Positions 27,429-36,273 of a stretch of 64,000 bases of DNA are shown here, in pieces. Origin of the DNA: Gramella sp. AN32 (GTDB lineage: Bacteria; Bacteroidota; Bacteroidia; Flavobacteriales; Flavobacteriaceae). A program made the translations under genes and the position numbers. Location: positions 26,822-90,821 of the forward strand of contig NZ_QEYO01000018.1 of NCBI RefSeq assembly GCF_023718305.1. The letters run 5' to 3'. The notes below the pieces were generated by a model. It was given only the letters and a program-made list of their open reading frames with translations. It searched no databases and had not been told where the DNA came from. Each line of letters starts with the position of its first letter. Position 1 is the first letter of the stretch.

Positions 27429-27436
27429 TTCGTCCA

Positions 27437-28648
27437 ATGAATAGCAAAATTCTTCATCTCGATTTGGATACTTTTTTCGTGTCCTGTGAACGTCGATTAG
27501 ATACCAGGTTACAGAAACGGCCTTTATTGGTGGGTGGGACTGGTAACCGTGGTGTTGTTTCTGCATGTAGCTACGAAACCCGAAAATTTGGGATTCGATC
27601 GGGCATGGCCATGAAATTGGCACAACAGCTTTGTCCGGAGGCCGTGGTCATAAAAGGTAATGCAGGTACTTATACCAAATTTTCGCAAGAGGTTACTGAT
27701 ATAATTAAAGAGCAAGTTCCCATTTTCGAAAAAGCCAGCGTGGATGAATTTTATGCTGACCTCACAGGAATGGATAAATTCTTCGGCTGTTATAAATATG
27801 CCACCGAATTGAGGCACAAAATTATAAAGGAAACAGGCTTACCTATTTCTTTTGGATTGTCTTCGAACAAAATCACTTCAAAAGTGGCCACCAATGAAGC
27901 AAAGCCGAACAATCAAATGAAGATTGATTTTGGCTTAGAGAAATCATTCTTAGCCCCTCTTTCTGTACACAAGATACCCTCTGTTGGAGGAAAGACGTTT
28001 CAGTCCCTAAAAAATATGGGGGTTTTTAAAGTAAGAACGATTCAGGAAATGCCGGAAGAAATGATGCTCAGTGCTTTTGGGAAAAATGGTCAAATCATTT
28101 GGCGACGTGCCAATGGGATTGATAGGCCACCACTGATACAGTACCACGAACGTAAATCCATTTCAACAGAGCGTACATTTTGGAATACTACCGATATGGT
28201 AAAGTTGCGAACCACTCTTACAGCAATGGCAGAGAATTTAGCATTTGCATTACGCAAGGGCAACAAGCTCACATCCTGTATTTCAATTAAAATCAGGTAC
28301 GCTGATTTCAATACCTGTACCAAACAGATAAAAATTCCATATACAAGTGCCGACCATATTTTGATTCCCAAAGTACTCGAACTCTTTGAGCAATTGTACC
28401 AAAGAAGATTGTTGTTGCGATTGGTGGGTGTGCGTATGGGCGACCTGGTTTCGGGAAATTATCAAATCGATCTTTTCGATGACACTGAAGAAATGCTAAG
28501 CCTTTATAGTGCAATGGACCACATACGCATGCGGTTCGGGGAAAAGAAAATTATGCGTGCCTCGTCTATGGGCGCCAAGTCCATTGGCAGATTTTACAAT
28601 GCGTTTAACGGCGAACCGCCTATGGTTCTTGCTCATAGAACCCAATAG
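27437..28648 (+). CDS. Y-family translesion DNA polymerase (UmuC/DinB-like)
   Basis: 403 residues. Metal ligands are visible as DLDTFF (Asp9) and SVDEFY (Asp-Glu at about 104-105); YETRKFGIRSGM and GLSSNKITSKVA are further family motifs, and a little-finger domain follows. It inserts bases opposite lesions. The -7 box overlaps the repressor operator, so induction by DNA damage is expected. It is immediately followed by dnaE2, whose GTG start is 4 bp after the stop, forming a mutagenesis operon. Confidence 0.92.
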   Translation: MNSKILHLDLDTFFVSCERRLDTRLQKRPLLVGGTGNRGVVSACSYETRKFGIRSGMAMKLAQQLCPEAVVIKGNAGTYTKFSQEVTDIIKEQVPIFEKASVDEFYADLTGMDKFFGCYKYATELRHKIIKETGLPISFGLSSNKITSKVATNEAKPNNQMKIDFGLEKSFLAPLSVHKIPSVGGKTFQSLKNMGVFKVRTIQEMPEEMMLSAFGKNGQIIWRRANGIDRPPLIQYHERKSISTERTFWNTTDMVKLRTTLTAMAENLAFALRKGNKLTSCISIKIRYADFNTCTKQIKIPYTSADHILIPKVLELFEQLYQRRLLLRLVGVRMGDLVSGNYQIDLFDDTEEMLSLYSAMDHIRMRFGEKKIMRASSMGAKSIGRFYNAFNGEPPMVLAHRTQ

Positions 28649-28651
28649 CCC

Positions 28652-31600
28652 GTGTATTTGAATTGCCATACATATTATTCGTTGAGATTCGGAACATTTT
28701 CTGAGTTGGACCTGTTGCAGCTTGCAAAAGATTGTGGTGTCAGCAAACTAGTTTTAACAGATATCAATAACACTTCTGCCTGTCTAAACTTTATCAGAAA
28801 AGCTCCTGATTATGGAATTACACCTTTAGTGGGCATCGATTTCAGGAATGGTGCAAAACAGTTGTATGTAGGTATCGCAAAGAATAACGATGGGTTCCAC
28901 GAATTGAATACTTTTTTGTCCCATCATTCGCATAACAGTATGGAACTTCCTGAAATAGCACCACCACTAGAAAATACTTTCATTGTATATCCATTTGAAC
29001 AACTTCTCCAGTTACGAAAAAAGGATTTTTCTGAGAATGAATATGTGGGTATTTCACTTGAGAACCTTAGAAGGCTTCCATTTTCAGCCTATAGAAACTA
29101 TAAATCTAAATTGGTCATACAGCAGCCAGTTACTTTTAGAAATAAACAGGATTTTAATGCGCATAGACTACTTCGTGCTATTGCCAACAATACCTTATTG
29201 AGCAAATTGCAAAAAAGCGAAGAGGGTAGTTATACAGATCAAATGCTACCGCTTAATGATTTATTGAAGCATTATGAGGATTTTCCCTATATCATGGAGA
29301 ACACCAAAAAACTCTTATCAAATTGCAGTATTAAGTTCAATTTTGGTGCAAGCAGGGTTTCCCAGAATCAACGCGTATTCAGCACTTCCAAAGAAGAAGA
29401 TTTCAAGGTACTAAATGAGCTCTGTAAAGATAAATTGGCCAAACGATATCCTAATCCAAACGATGTAGTATTAGCTCGATTAAACAGGGAATTGGAAGTG
29501 ATTAAGAAGATGGATTTTGTTTCCTATTTCCTTATCAACCACGACATCGTTGCCTATGCCAAAAATGAAGGCTATTTTCACGTGGGCAGAGGCAGTGGCG
29601 CAAACAGCATAGTTGCTTATATTATCGGGATAACGGACGTTGACCCTATTGAATTAGACTTGTATTTCGAGCGGTTCATCAATCCTTTCCGTGCATCGCC
29701 ACCGGATTTCGATATTGACTTTAGCTGGCGGGACCGGGATGACGTTACAGCTTATATTTTTAAACGCTTTCCACATACAGCGTTACTTGCCACCTACAAC
29801 ACTTTCAAATATCGCGCAACGATACGGGAACTGGGTAAAGTCTTTGGCCTGCCAAAAAGCGATATTGACCAACTTAGTGATGGCCACTTTCTAAAATCCA
29901 AAATGAACGAAATTCATAAGCTGGTTTTGAAGTATAGTTCGCTTATAAAAGGAATGCCCAATCATTTAAGCGTTCATTCTGCGGGAATCTTGATATTGGA
30001 CAAACCCATTCATTATTATTCTGCAACGGACCTTCCGCCCAAAGGTTTCCCGACCGTGCAATTTGATATGATAATAGCCGAAGATGCCGGAATATTCAAA
30101 TTTGACATCTTGGGGCAAAGGGGATTGGCCAAAATAAAGGACGCCATAGAAATCGTAAAGGAAAACCGTCCGGAACTACCTGAAATTGATATTACCCAAA
30201 TTGAAAAATTCAAAAAAGACGACAAACTTAATAGATTGCTTTCTAAAGGAAAGGCTATCGGTGTTTACTATGTAGAATCACCAGCGATGCGCGGTTTAAT
30301 GAAAAAACTTCGTGTGCAGGATTATCTGAGCTTAGTGGCGGCCAGTTCAGTTATTCGTCCTGGTGTATCATCATCGGGTATGAAAACCGAGTTCATCCGC
30401 AGACATCGAGAGCCTGAAAGAAGGAAAGATGCGCATCCGGTTCTTGCCAAAATTATGCCCGAGACTTACGGCGTGATGGTTTACCAGGAAGATGTTTTGA
30501 AAGTTGCCCACGAGTTTGCCGGGTTGGATTTGGGCGAGGCAGATGTATTGCGTCGGGGAATGAGCGGTAAGTTTCGTTCCCGCGAAGAATTCAAGGCCGT
30601 AGAGCTGAAGTTTAGAAGCAATTGTAAAGAGAAAGGGTATTCTGATACGGTGATTAACGAGGTATGGGAACAGATATCCAGTTTTGCCGGCTATGCTTTC
30701 GCGAAAGGTCATTCGGCCAGTTATGCCGTAGAGAGCTATCAGAGTCTTTATTTGAAATGCTATTTCCCTCTTGAATTTATGGTAGCGGTCCTCAATAACG
30801 GTGGTGGTTTCTATAGTAGTGAACATTATATTCAGGAAGCCCGAATGTGCGGTGGAACCATCCACGCACCCTGTATCAATAACAGTGACCTCGCCAATTG
30901 TATTAAGGGCAGGAACATCTATTTGGGCTTTGGGTATTTAAAAAATCTCGAAAAGTTATTGGTTCAACGCCTGCTTACTGAAAGGCAGCTCTATGGAAGT
31001 TTTAAATCTCTGGATGACTTTATTGACCGTGTAGCTGTTAGCATTGAGCAGTTGACCATTTTGATAAGGATTGGGGCATTCCGCTTTACCCAAAGGTCAA
31101 AACCTGAACTGCTATGGCAATCAAAGTTTAAGTTGAATGCGTTGGGAAGACGCAGTGTGCATCCGCAGCTATTCAAACCAAAGCACAGAAATTTTAGGTT
31201 ACCAGTTTTCGATCAAGGATGGGTTGAAGATGCCTATGATGAAATGGAACTATTGGGATTCCCTCTGTGCAATTATTTCGATTTGATAGGTGTAGAATTA
31301 AATTATGAATATCGAGCCAGGGATATGTGCAGGTTTAAAAACAAGGATCTCTTACTTTATGGTATCCTGGTAAACACCCGGTTCAATACTACCAAGCACG
31401 GAAAAAATATGCGTCTTAGCACTTTCATTGATTACGATGGCGAGTATTTCGATGTCGTTCACTTTACGGATGCTGTAGATAAATACCCAATTCACGGTCG
31501 AGGCGTTTATTATTGCTACGGGTTAATCACAGAAGAATTTGGCCATTACAGTATGAAAGTCATCCGAACAGAAAAAATGCCGCTGAAACCAGATCCACGA

Positions 31601-31672
31601 AGTCGGGAAGAACCTACATACGACGATGTTTTCAACCTGAAATCAGCAAAAAGAAAGGAAATTAAGAGCTAA
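28652..31672 (+). CDS. dnaE2: Error-prone DNA polymerase III alpha subunit (DnaE2-like)
   Basis: 1006 residues from a GTG start. N-terminal PHP domain (NCHTYYSLRFGTFS, LVLTDINN), polymerase core with GRGSGANSIVAYIIGIT and the catalytic PPDFDIDFSW Asp pair at about 351-356, then SVHSAGILI, FDILGQRGLAKI, and an OB-fold near residues 900-980. The length fits DnaE2 rather than the ~1150-residue replicative DnaE. Together with the upstream Y-family polymerase it forms a mutasome. No ImuA-like gene is present. Confidence 0.9.
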   Translation: MYLNCHTYYSLRFGTFSELDLLQLAKDCGVSKLVLTDINNTSACLNFIRKAPDYGITPLVGIDFRNGAKQLYVGIAKNNDGFHELNTFLSHHSHNSMELPEIAPPLENTFIVYPFEQLLQLRKKDFSENEYVGISLENLRRLPFSAYRNYKSKLVIQQPVTFRNKQDFNAHRLLRAIANNTLLSKLQKSEEGSYTDQMLPLNDLLKHYEDFPYIMENTKKLLSNCSIKFNFGASRVSQNQRVFSTSKEEDFKVLNELCKDKLAKRYPNPNDVVLARLNRELEVIKKMDFVSYFLINHDIVAYAKNEGYFHVGRGSGANSIVAYIIGITDVDPIELDLYFERFINPFRASPPDFDIDFSWRDRDDVTAYIFKRFPHTALLATYNTFKYRATIRELGKVFGLPKSDIDQLSDGHFLKSKMNEIHKLVLKYSSLIKGMPNHLSVHSAGILILDKPIHYYSATDLPPKGFPTVQFDMIIAEDAGIFKFDILGQRGLAKIKDAIEIVKENRPELPEIDITQIEKFKKDDKLNRLLSKGKAIGVYYVESPAMRGLMKKLRVQDYLSLVAASSVIRPGVSSSGMKTEFIRRHREPERRKDAHPVLAKIMPETYGVMVYQEDVLKVAHEFAGLDLGEADVLRRGMSGKFRSREEFKAVELKFRSNCKEKGYSDTVINEVWEQISSFAGYAFAKGHSASYAVESYQSLYLKCYFPLEFMVAVLNNGGGFYSSEHYIQEARMCGGTIHAPCINNSDLANCIKGRNIYLGFGYLKNLEKLLVQRLLTERQLYGSFKSLDDFIDRVAVSIEQLTILIRIGAFRFTQRSKPELLWQSKFKLNALGRRSVHPQLFKPKHRNFRLPVFDQGWVEDAYDEMELLGFPLCNYFDLIGVELNYEYRARDMCRFKNKDLLLYGILVNTRFNTTKHGKNMRLSTFIDYDGEYFDVVHFTDAVDKYPIHGRGVYYCYGLITEEFGHYSMKVIRTEKMPLKPDPRSREEPTYDDVFNLKSAKRKEIKS

Positions 31673-31710
31673 TCCCTATATTGTAAAATACTAGACTATA
31701 ATATAAGACA

Positions 31711-32328
31711 ATGTGCTACCGAACCAGATTAAATGCCCAATTAGAAGAAATTGAAAAATCATTTGATGCCTACTTTGAGGAAAAGGAACGCTATATGCCA
31801 CGAGAAGAGATCAATGGATTTTCTCACTCGCCATATCCGGTAATCGTGGATGAAAGTCCTGGACACATCCAATTTTATAATTGGGGACTTATACCGTTCT
31901 GGGCAAAGGATAATAAAATTCAGAAAGCAACCTTGAATGCAAAAGTGGAAACCTTGAATGAAAAACCGTCGTTTCGCAATGCGATAAAAAATAGATGTCT
32001 GGTAATCGTTGACGGATTTTACGAATGGCAATGGTTAGACCCAAAAGGTAAGGAAAAACAAAAGTATATTATCAAACCCAAAGATCAGGATATTTTTGCC
32101 CTGGCGGGCATCTACTCTCAATGGAAGAACCCAGAGACCGGCAGCGAGATGGGAACTTACAGCATTGTAACTACCGAGGCCAATGAGTTAATGGGTGAGA
32201 TACATAACAATAAAAAAAGAATGCCCATCGTACTACATAAGCAGGATAGAAAGAAATGGCTTACCAGTGAAGATTATAGTGCTTTCGCATTTCCGTATGA
32301 AACGGATTTAGTGGCCGACAAATGTTAG
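31711..32328 (+). CDS. SRAP-domain protein (YedK/HMCES-like)
   Basis: 205 residues. Met removal exposes Cys2 (MCYRTRL), the residue that crosslinks to abasic sites; TLNAKVETLNEKPSFR, GFYEWQW and MPIVLH supply the remaining active-site Asn, Glu and His. It shields abasic sites in single-stranded DNA. It lies 38 bp after dnaE2 and extends the damage-tolerance cassette. The gap contains TATATTGTA, reminiscent of half the repressor operator. Confidence 0.92.
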   Translation: MCYRTRLNAQLEEIEKSFDAYFEEKERYMPREEINGFSHSPYPVIVDESPGHIQFYNWGLIPFWAKDNKIQKATLNAKVETLNEKPSFRNAIKNRCLVIVDGFYEWQWLDPKGKEKQKYIIKPKDQDIFALAGIYSQWKNPETGSEMGTYSIVTTEANELMGEIHNNKKRMPIVLHKQDRKKWLTSEDYSAFAFPYETDLVADKC

Positions 32329-32367
32329 CATTTTTCAAGTTAGTTAAAGTAGTATTACACACTATAA

Positions 32368-32430
32368 ATATTAGTATTTATTTTAGTTTTATACCTTTTA
32401 TAGGTATATTTATCGAATAAATACTAATAT
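32368..32430. promoter_or_regulatory. Nested inverted-repeat operator of abiE operon 1
   Basis: Outer arms ATATTAGTATTTATT (32368-32382) and its exact complement (32416-32430) are 15 bp and perfect; the right arm overlaps the ATG at 32429. Inside lies TATACCT-tttat-AGGTATA (32390-32408). AbiEi antitoxins are known to repress by binding inverted repeats in their promoter. Confidence 0.75.
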
Positions 32431-33220
32431 GTCAGTATCCGATTATATTAAGAAACTATTAAGCATAGAGGAATATTCCTTTTCGCTGGCTGAGCTTTTC
32501 AAAGAAACCGGTAAAGGCAAAACTGCAATTATAAGAGAACTGGACCGTTTAATTGAAAAAAAAGAGGTCATTAATCTTAGACAGGGCTTTTATCTAATAC
32601 TCACTCCAAGATACTCCGGCTTTGGCAAATTACCCATTAGCCTTTATATCCATAAACTGTTTGATTATTTAGGGCGCAAATATTACCTGGGGTTTTATAG
32701 CGCGGCTAAAGTTTATGGAGCTAGCCATCAACAGACACAGAGAGATTACGTAATGTCCCAGACACCTAAACTTTTAGACATTCAGAAGTCAGCCATCGAT
32801 ATTCGGTTTTTAACGACCTCAGTTTGGCCTAAAAGGAATATTAGTTCTAAAAAATCAGATGCCGGGATCTATCAAGTTTCGAGCCCGGCGCTTACTCTGG
32901 CAGATCTGGTTCGTTATCAGAACAAGATGGGCGGTATCAACCGGATGCTTTCTACGATAGAAGAGTTAATGGAGGAAGTTTCTCAAGATGATCTGGAAGA
33001 TTTACTCGAATGGTTTGACCATAAAGCAACTTTACAGCGTTTAGGCTTTTTAGTTTCAGAAATAGATGGAAATAATAGCCTGGATGATCTTATTTTTGCA
33101 CATCTAAGCAAACAAAAATTTTATCCTGTTTTATTGCAACCCAATACTGAGCAAAGACCCGGCGCAGTAGACAATAAGTGGAAAGTGGATGTTAACCTGC
33201 AATTAGAAAGTGATTTATGA
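32429..33220 (+). CDS. abiEi: AbiEi-family antitoxin
   Basis: 263 residues. N-terminal winged helix (FKETGKGKTAIIRELDRLIEKK, LRQGFYLIL), followed by the AbiEi C-terminal domain (LGFYSAAKVYGASHQQ, VSSPALTLADLVRYQ). AbiEi antitoxins are transcriptional repressors that counter AbiEii in type IV toxin-antitoxin and phage-abortive systems. Its stop overlaps the toxin start by 4 bp (ATGA). An inverted repeat overlaps its start codon. Confidence 0.85.
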   Translation: MSVSDYIKKLLSIEEYSFSLAELFKETGKGKTAIIRELDRLIEKKEVINLRQGFYLILTPRYSGFGKLPISLYIHKLFDYLGRKYYLGFYSAAKVYGASHQQTQRDYVMSQTPKLLDIQKSAIDIRFLTTSVWPKRNISSKKSDAGIYQVSSPALTLADLVRYQNKMGGINRMLSTIEELMEEVSQDDLEDLLEWFDHKATLQRLGFLVSEIDGNNSLDDLIFAHLSKQKFYPVLLQPNTEQRPGAVDNKWKVDVNLQLESDL

Positions 33221-34005
33221 TCCCAAGACCTTATTTGGCTCAATGGCAGGAACATGCCCCATGGAAAGAATTTTCCCAGGTTGAACAGGATTTGATTATT
33301 AGCCGGGCACTGGTAGAAATTTTTTCCGATGATTTTCTGCGCGAGAATTTAGCTTTTAGAGGTGGCACAGCCTTACATAAGTTATATCTGGATCCTGCTC
33401 CCAGATATTCTGAAGATATTGATCTTGTACAAATCAAAGAAGGTCCTATAAAACCTATTATGAAGCGGATAGGGGAGGTGATCACCTTTTTTGAAGAAGA
33501 TAGGCGTACACAGGTAAAGGGACACGGTGCAAAGGCTTTGTATCGGTTTACTACAGAATATGAAGAAGAACGTCGCCGGCTTAAACTGGAGATCAACTGT
33601 AAAGAACATTTTAATGTACTGGATTGGGTTGAATTTCCATTTGAGATCAATAATCCCTGGTTTAAAGGAAAAGCCGCCATTACCACCTATAGCATCAATG
33701 AACTTCTGGGTACAAAACTAAGGGCATTATATCAGCGTAGTAAAGGAAGGGATCTCTTCGATTTAGATTATTCGAGGCGAAATATGGAACTTGATTTAGA
33801 TGAAATAATTCAATGTTTTAATGTTTATATGGAATTTTCGGTAGGAAAAGCTCCTTCACAAAAAGAGTTCCTGCAAAATATAGAAGCCAAAGAAAATGAT
33901 CCGGGATTCACCGGCGATATGGAAGGCTTACTAAGACCGGAAATAGCTTATGACCAAAAATCAGCTTTCCAGTGGCTAAAGGAAAACATCATTTTAAGAA
34001 TGTGA
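33217..34005 (+). CDS. abiEii: AbiEii-family nucleotidyltransferase toxin
   Basis: 262 residues. The nucleotidyltransferase core is LAFRGGTALHKLYL (about 45-58) and YSEDIDLV (about 64-71) with the DxD-type metal ligands; LGTKLRALYQRSKGRDLFDLDY near 165-186 is the second conserved block. Members transfer nucleotides to tRNA or other targets and block growth. Translationally coupled to AbiEi. It ends 4 bp from the convergent tra-operon tail. Confidence 0.87.
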   Translation: MIPRPYLAQWQEHAPWKEFSQVEQDLIISRALVEIFSDDFLRENLAFRGGTALHKLYLDPAPRYSEDIDLVQIKEGPIKPIMKRIGEVITFFEEDRRTQVKGHGAKALYRFTTEYEEERRRLKLEINCKEHFNVLDWVEFPFEINNPWFKGKAAITTYSINELLGTKLRALYQRSKGRDLFDLDYSRRNMELDLDEIIQCFNVYMEFSVGKAPSQKEFLQNIEAKENDPGFTGDMEGLLRPEIAYDQKSAFQWLKENIILRM

Positions 34006-34009
34006 TCTA

Positions 34010-34375
34010 CTAAAAAGGACTGCGTTCCCTTAAACCGGTTTCAGTTACTTTCCAATGGCCGTCTTGTTTTATCATTTTAAAGGTCTCCGGTTTTTGTTCA
34101 TGTGAGGTCGTAAATTTCACCCAGGCCATATCATTACACACGGTATCCCGAACGACTTTAAAATTTGTATTGCCAGAATAGGCAGACGTAACCATCTCCT
34201 GAACCGAGACCAAAGACCGATAAGGTTGTGGAGTTGTATATTTTTCCAAACTACTATTGTCCTTATTTATAAAGCTCTCCGCAACCAACTTTGCTGTTTC
34301 CGTATGGGACATTTGGTCATTTTCCGAACATGAAATTGTAGATATAAGGATAAAAAAACAAATTAACTTTTTCAT
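34010..34375 (-). CDS. NTF2-like small lipoprotein at the end of the tra operon
   Basis: 121 residues with a lipoprotein signal (lipobox STISC, Cys at about 16). The mature part, with AKLVAESFINKDNSSLEKY, MAWVKFTTSHEQ and KQDGHWKVTETG, resembles DUF4878/NTF2-like lipoproteins. It is the last gene of the leftward conjugation operon, 8 bp after traN. An entry-exclusion or channel-associated role is possible but not shown. Confidence 0.55.
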   Translation of the reverse strand: MKKLICFFILISTISCSENDQMSHTETAKLVAESFINKDNSSLEKYTTPQPYRSLVSVQEMVTSAYSGNTNFKVVRDTVCNDMAWVKFTTSHEQKPETFKMIKQDGHWKVTETGLRERSPF

Positions 34376-34383
34376 AATTATGG

Positions 34384-35241
34384 TTAATTAGGGTTATTAA
34401 TAAACCTATGCGATATTTTCAATTTTAAATTGCGTCCCCCATCTTTCTCATTGAGTTCCAAAACAGCTCTACGGTCGCCGCTCAAAGAGAATTTGGGAAA
34501 GACGTAAACCAATCTGGCTGTATCGCCTTCCTTGATTCTCGAAGGCAGGTTGTATTTTAACACGGGTTCCTTAAATAGCTTCTGCAAGGATTTCTTTTTA
34601 CCCTTTTGTCTCGTGACCAGTGAAAGGTTCAAAAAATTCAAATCGTAATCCAGCGTAGATTTGTTTTCAATCTGGATAACGAAGTAGAGTGCTGACTTAT
34701 CAAAAACAATGTTCTCAACACTTAATACAATGTCTTGGCCACGCTTTTTTATTCGACCTATTTTCTGCCTTCGGTTAACTAAATAACTACAGAATTCCTT
34801 GTAATAATGCCTTTTAAGATCAATGCTTTCTTCAAGAGAATCTTCGTTAGTAGCTATAGATACCAAAGGCTTTTCATTACCAATACTACTGGAATTCGGG
34901 ATAAAATAATTTAGTCTCGAAAGTTGCTGTTTATAACTTATAATATACGAAAAAACTGAACCATTTCTGTTGATTACAAGCAAGTTGCTTTCCTTTCCGG
35001 GCTTGGCCTGTAGCAGCCCAAAATATTGTTCTTTTTCCCGATTATAAGTAAACACGAAATTATCAGACCCGGTTATGCCTTGACGAATAGGTTCCGGGAA
35101 AAATAATGCCACATTCTTTTGGTCGTTGGCGTAAATAGTATCGAGTACTAGTGGTTGTTTTTCTGTAATCTGTGCAAAGCACGGTCGGGGCGCAAAAGCG
35201 GAAACCATTACAAAGCAAAAAAGAATTAAATGATTTTTCAT
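34384..35241 (-). CDS. traN: Conjugation protein TraN (DUF4138)
   Basis: 285 residues with a signal peptide ending near PRPCFAQ. VALFFPEPIRQGITGSDNF and EQYFGLLQAKPGKESNLLVI are hallmark stretches of Bacteroidales/Flavobacteriales TraN. It is an outer-membrane component of the mating channel, thought to act as a VirB9-like partner of TraM. A palindromic element separates it from traM. Confidence 0.92.
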   Translation of the reverse strand: MKNHLILFCFVMVSAFAPRPCFAQITEKQPLVLDTIYANDQKNVALFFPEPIRQGITGSDNFVFTYNREKEQYFGLLQAKPGKESNLLVINRNGSVFSYIISYKQQLSRLNYFIPNSSSIGNEKPLVSIATNEDSLEESIDLKRHYYKEFCSYLVNRRQKIGRIKKRGQDIVLSVENIVFDKSALYFVIQIENKSTLDYDLNFLNLSLVTRQKGKKKSLQKLFKEPVLKYNLPSRIKEGDTARLVYVFPKFSLSGDRRAVLELNEKDGGRNLKLKISHRFINNPN

Positions 35242-35266
35242 TGGAGTGAGTTTTTAAATGTCCACC

Positions 35267-35286
35267 AACCTGCCAGAGGGCAGGTT
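35267..35286. repeat. CCTGCC-type palindrome between traM and traN
   Basis: AACCTGCC (35267-35274), AGAG, GGCAGGTT (35279-35286): a perfect 8-bp hairpin. It could stabilise the mRNA end or is a mobile palindromic repeat. Confidence 0.75.
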
Positions 35287-35293
35287 ATGGGCA

Positions 35294-36223
35294 TCATAAT
35301 TTTGGTTTTAAAATGAGTTTATAGTTGTTTAAGACACTTACTTTTACGTTCCTATTCTGGCGTCGAAGCACTTTAGTTACACCGCCCACCTGGGGAACAC
35401 TTGGGATATTGATATCCTGGATGAGATCATCAAGTACTTTGCTTATAGCTTCTTCCCGAAAACTGTTCTCCACATAAATCCCTTCGCTGCCGTCTTGCAG
35501 GTCAAAGGCTTTTAACCTGACGGGATGCTGGTCAATATTCTCAATTTCTATAAGCGCACGATTGGGCTGAAAACTGATAAAACCGAAAATGGGTGTATTC
35601 TTAAGAATTACCTTACCGTTGATAGTCGCTGTTTTATTCAATCGCATCCGTAACCGGGAATTGACTTTGACCACCTGGTCGCCATCGACCACAGCATTTA
35701 TTACTGCATCTGTATTTGAGCTAATCAAACTTTTATTTTTTGCGGGCACCGAAGCGAAAAACAACTGATGTTCCAGGCCCAGTTCTTTAGCTGCTACTTT
35801 TTGCTCGGCTTTTATTTCAGTGGAATCTATTTTTCGGGTTACGGTCTCAGCCCCCTTTTTAACACCGATATTTTGATACGATTTTTCGGAATACTGTATT
35901 CTTCCAGCTTTATATATACTATCCACGATACGTTCTTTCTCCTTTTCAGGTAAATCAGGATCGTAGAAGCCTAGGGAATCAATCAATTTTTCATCATAGA
36001 TACTGGGGGCATTGGTTTCCCGGACCTCTTTTAGGTCATTAATGGCATCCAGTTTGGAATCATATTCTTTTTGGCCTTCTTCAAGATCCGGTACCAAGGT
36101 TTGTTCAAGGTTTTCATTTTCGTTTTCATCATCACCCATTACCATAAAGGAATAGGAAATTAGAAATATGAGCACCATAACCAATACTGATGCAAACACT
36201 ATTTTATTTTTTTCAACTTTCAT
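35294..36223 (-). CDS. traM: Conjugation protein TraM (VirB10-like)
   Basis: 309 residues from the ATG at 36223. An in-frame upstream start at 36277 would translate a palindromic repeat (LPACRRAGNRH) and is rejected. One membrane helix (VFASVLVMVLIFLISYSFMV) is followed by an acidic linker and a C-terminal beta domain (VNSRLRMRLNKTATI, GFISFQPNRALIEIENI). It spans the periplasm between inner-membrane and outer-membrane channel parts. Confidence 0.9.
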   Translation of the reverse strand: MKVEKNKIVFASVLVMVLIFLISYSFMVMGDDENENENLEQTLVPDLEEGQKEYDSKLDAINDLKEVRETNAPSIYDEKLIDSLGFYDPDLPEKEKERIVDSIYKAGRIQYSEKSYQNIGVKKGAETVTRKIDSTEIKAEQKVAAKELGLEHQLFFASVPAKNKSLISSNTDAVINAVVDGDQVVKVNSRLRMRLNKTATINGKVILKNTPIFGFISFQPNRALIEIENIDQHPVRLKAFDLQDGSEGIYVENSFREEAISKVLDDLIQDINIPSVPQVGGVTKVLRRQNRNVKVSVLNNYKLILKPKL

Positions 36224-36248
36224 AATCGTGGTTTTTAAATGCCGATTA

Positions 36249-36264
36249 CCTGCCCGACGGCAGG
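36249..36264. repeat. CCTGCC-type palindrome between traK and traM
   Basis: CCTGCC-CGAC-GGCAGG, followed by CGGGTAGG, a partial extension of the same repeat. Confidence 0.7.
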
Positions 36265-36273
36265 CGGGTAGGC

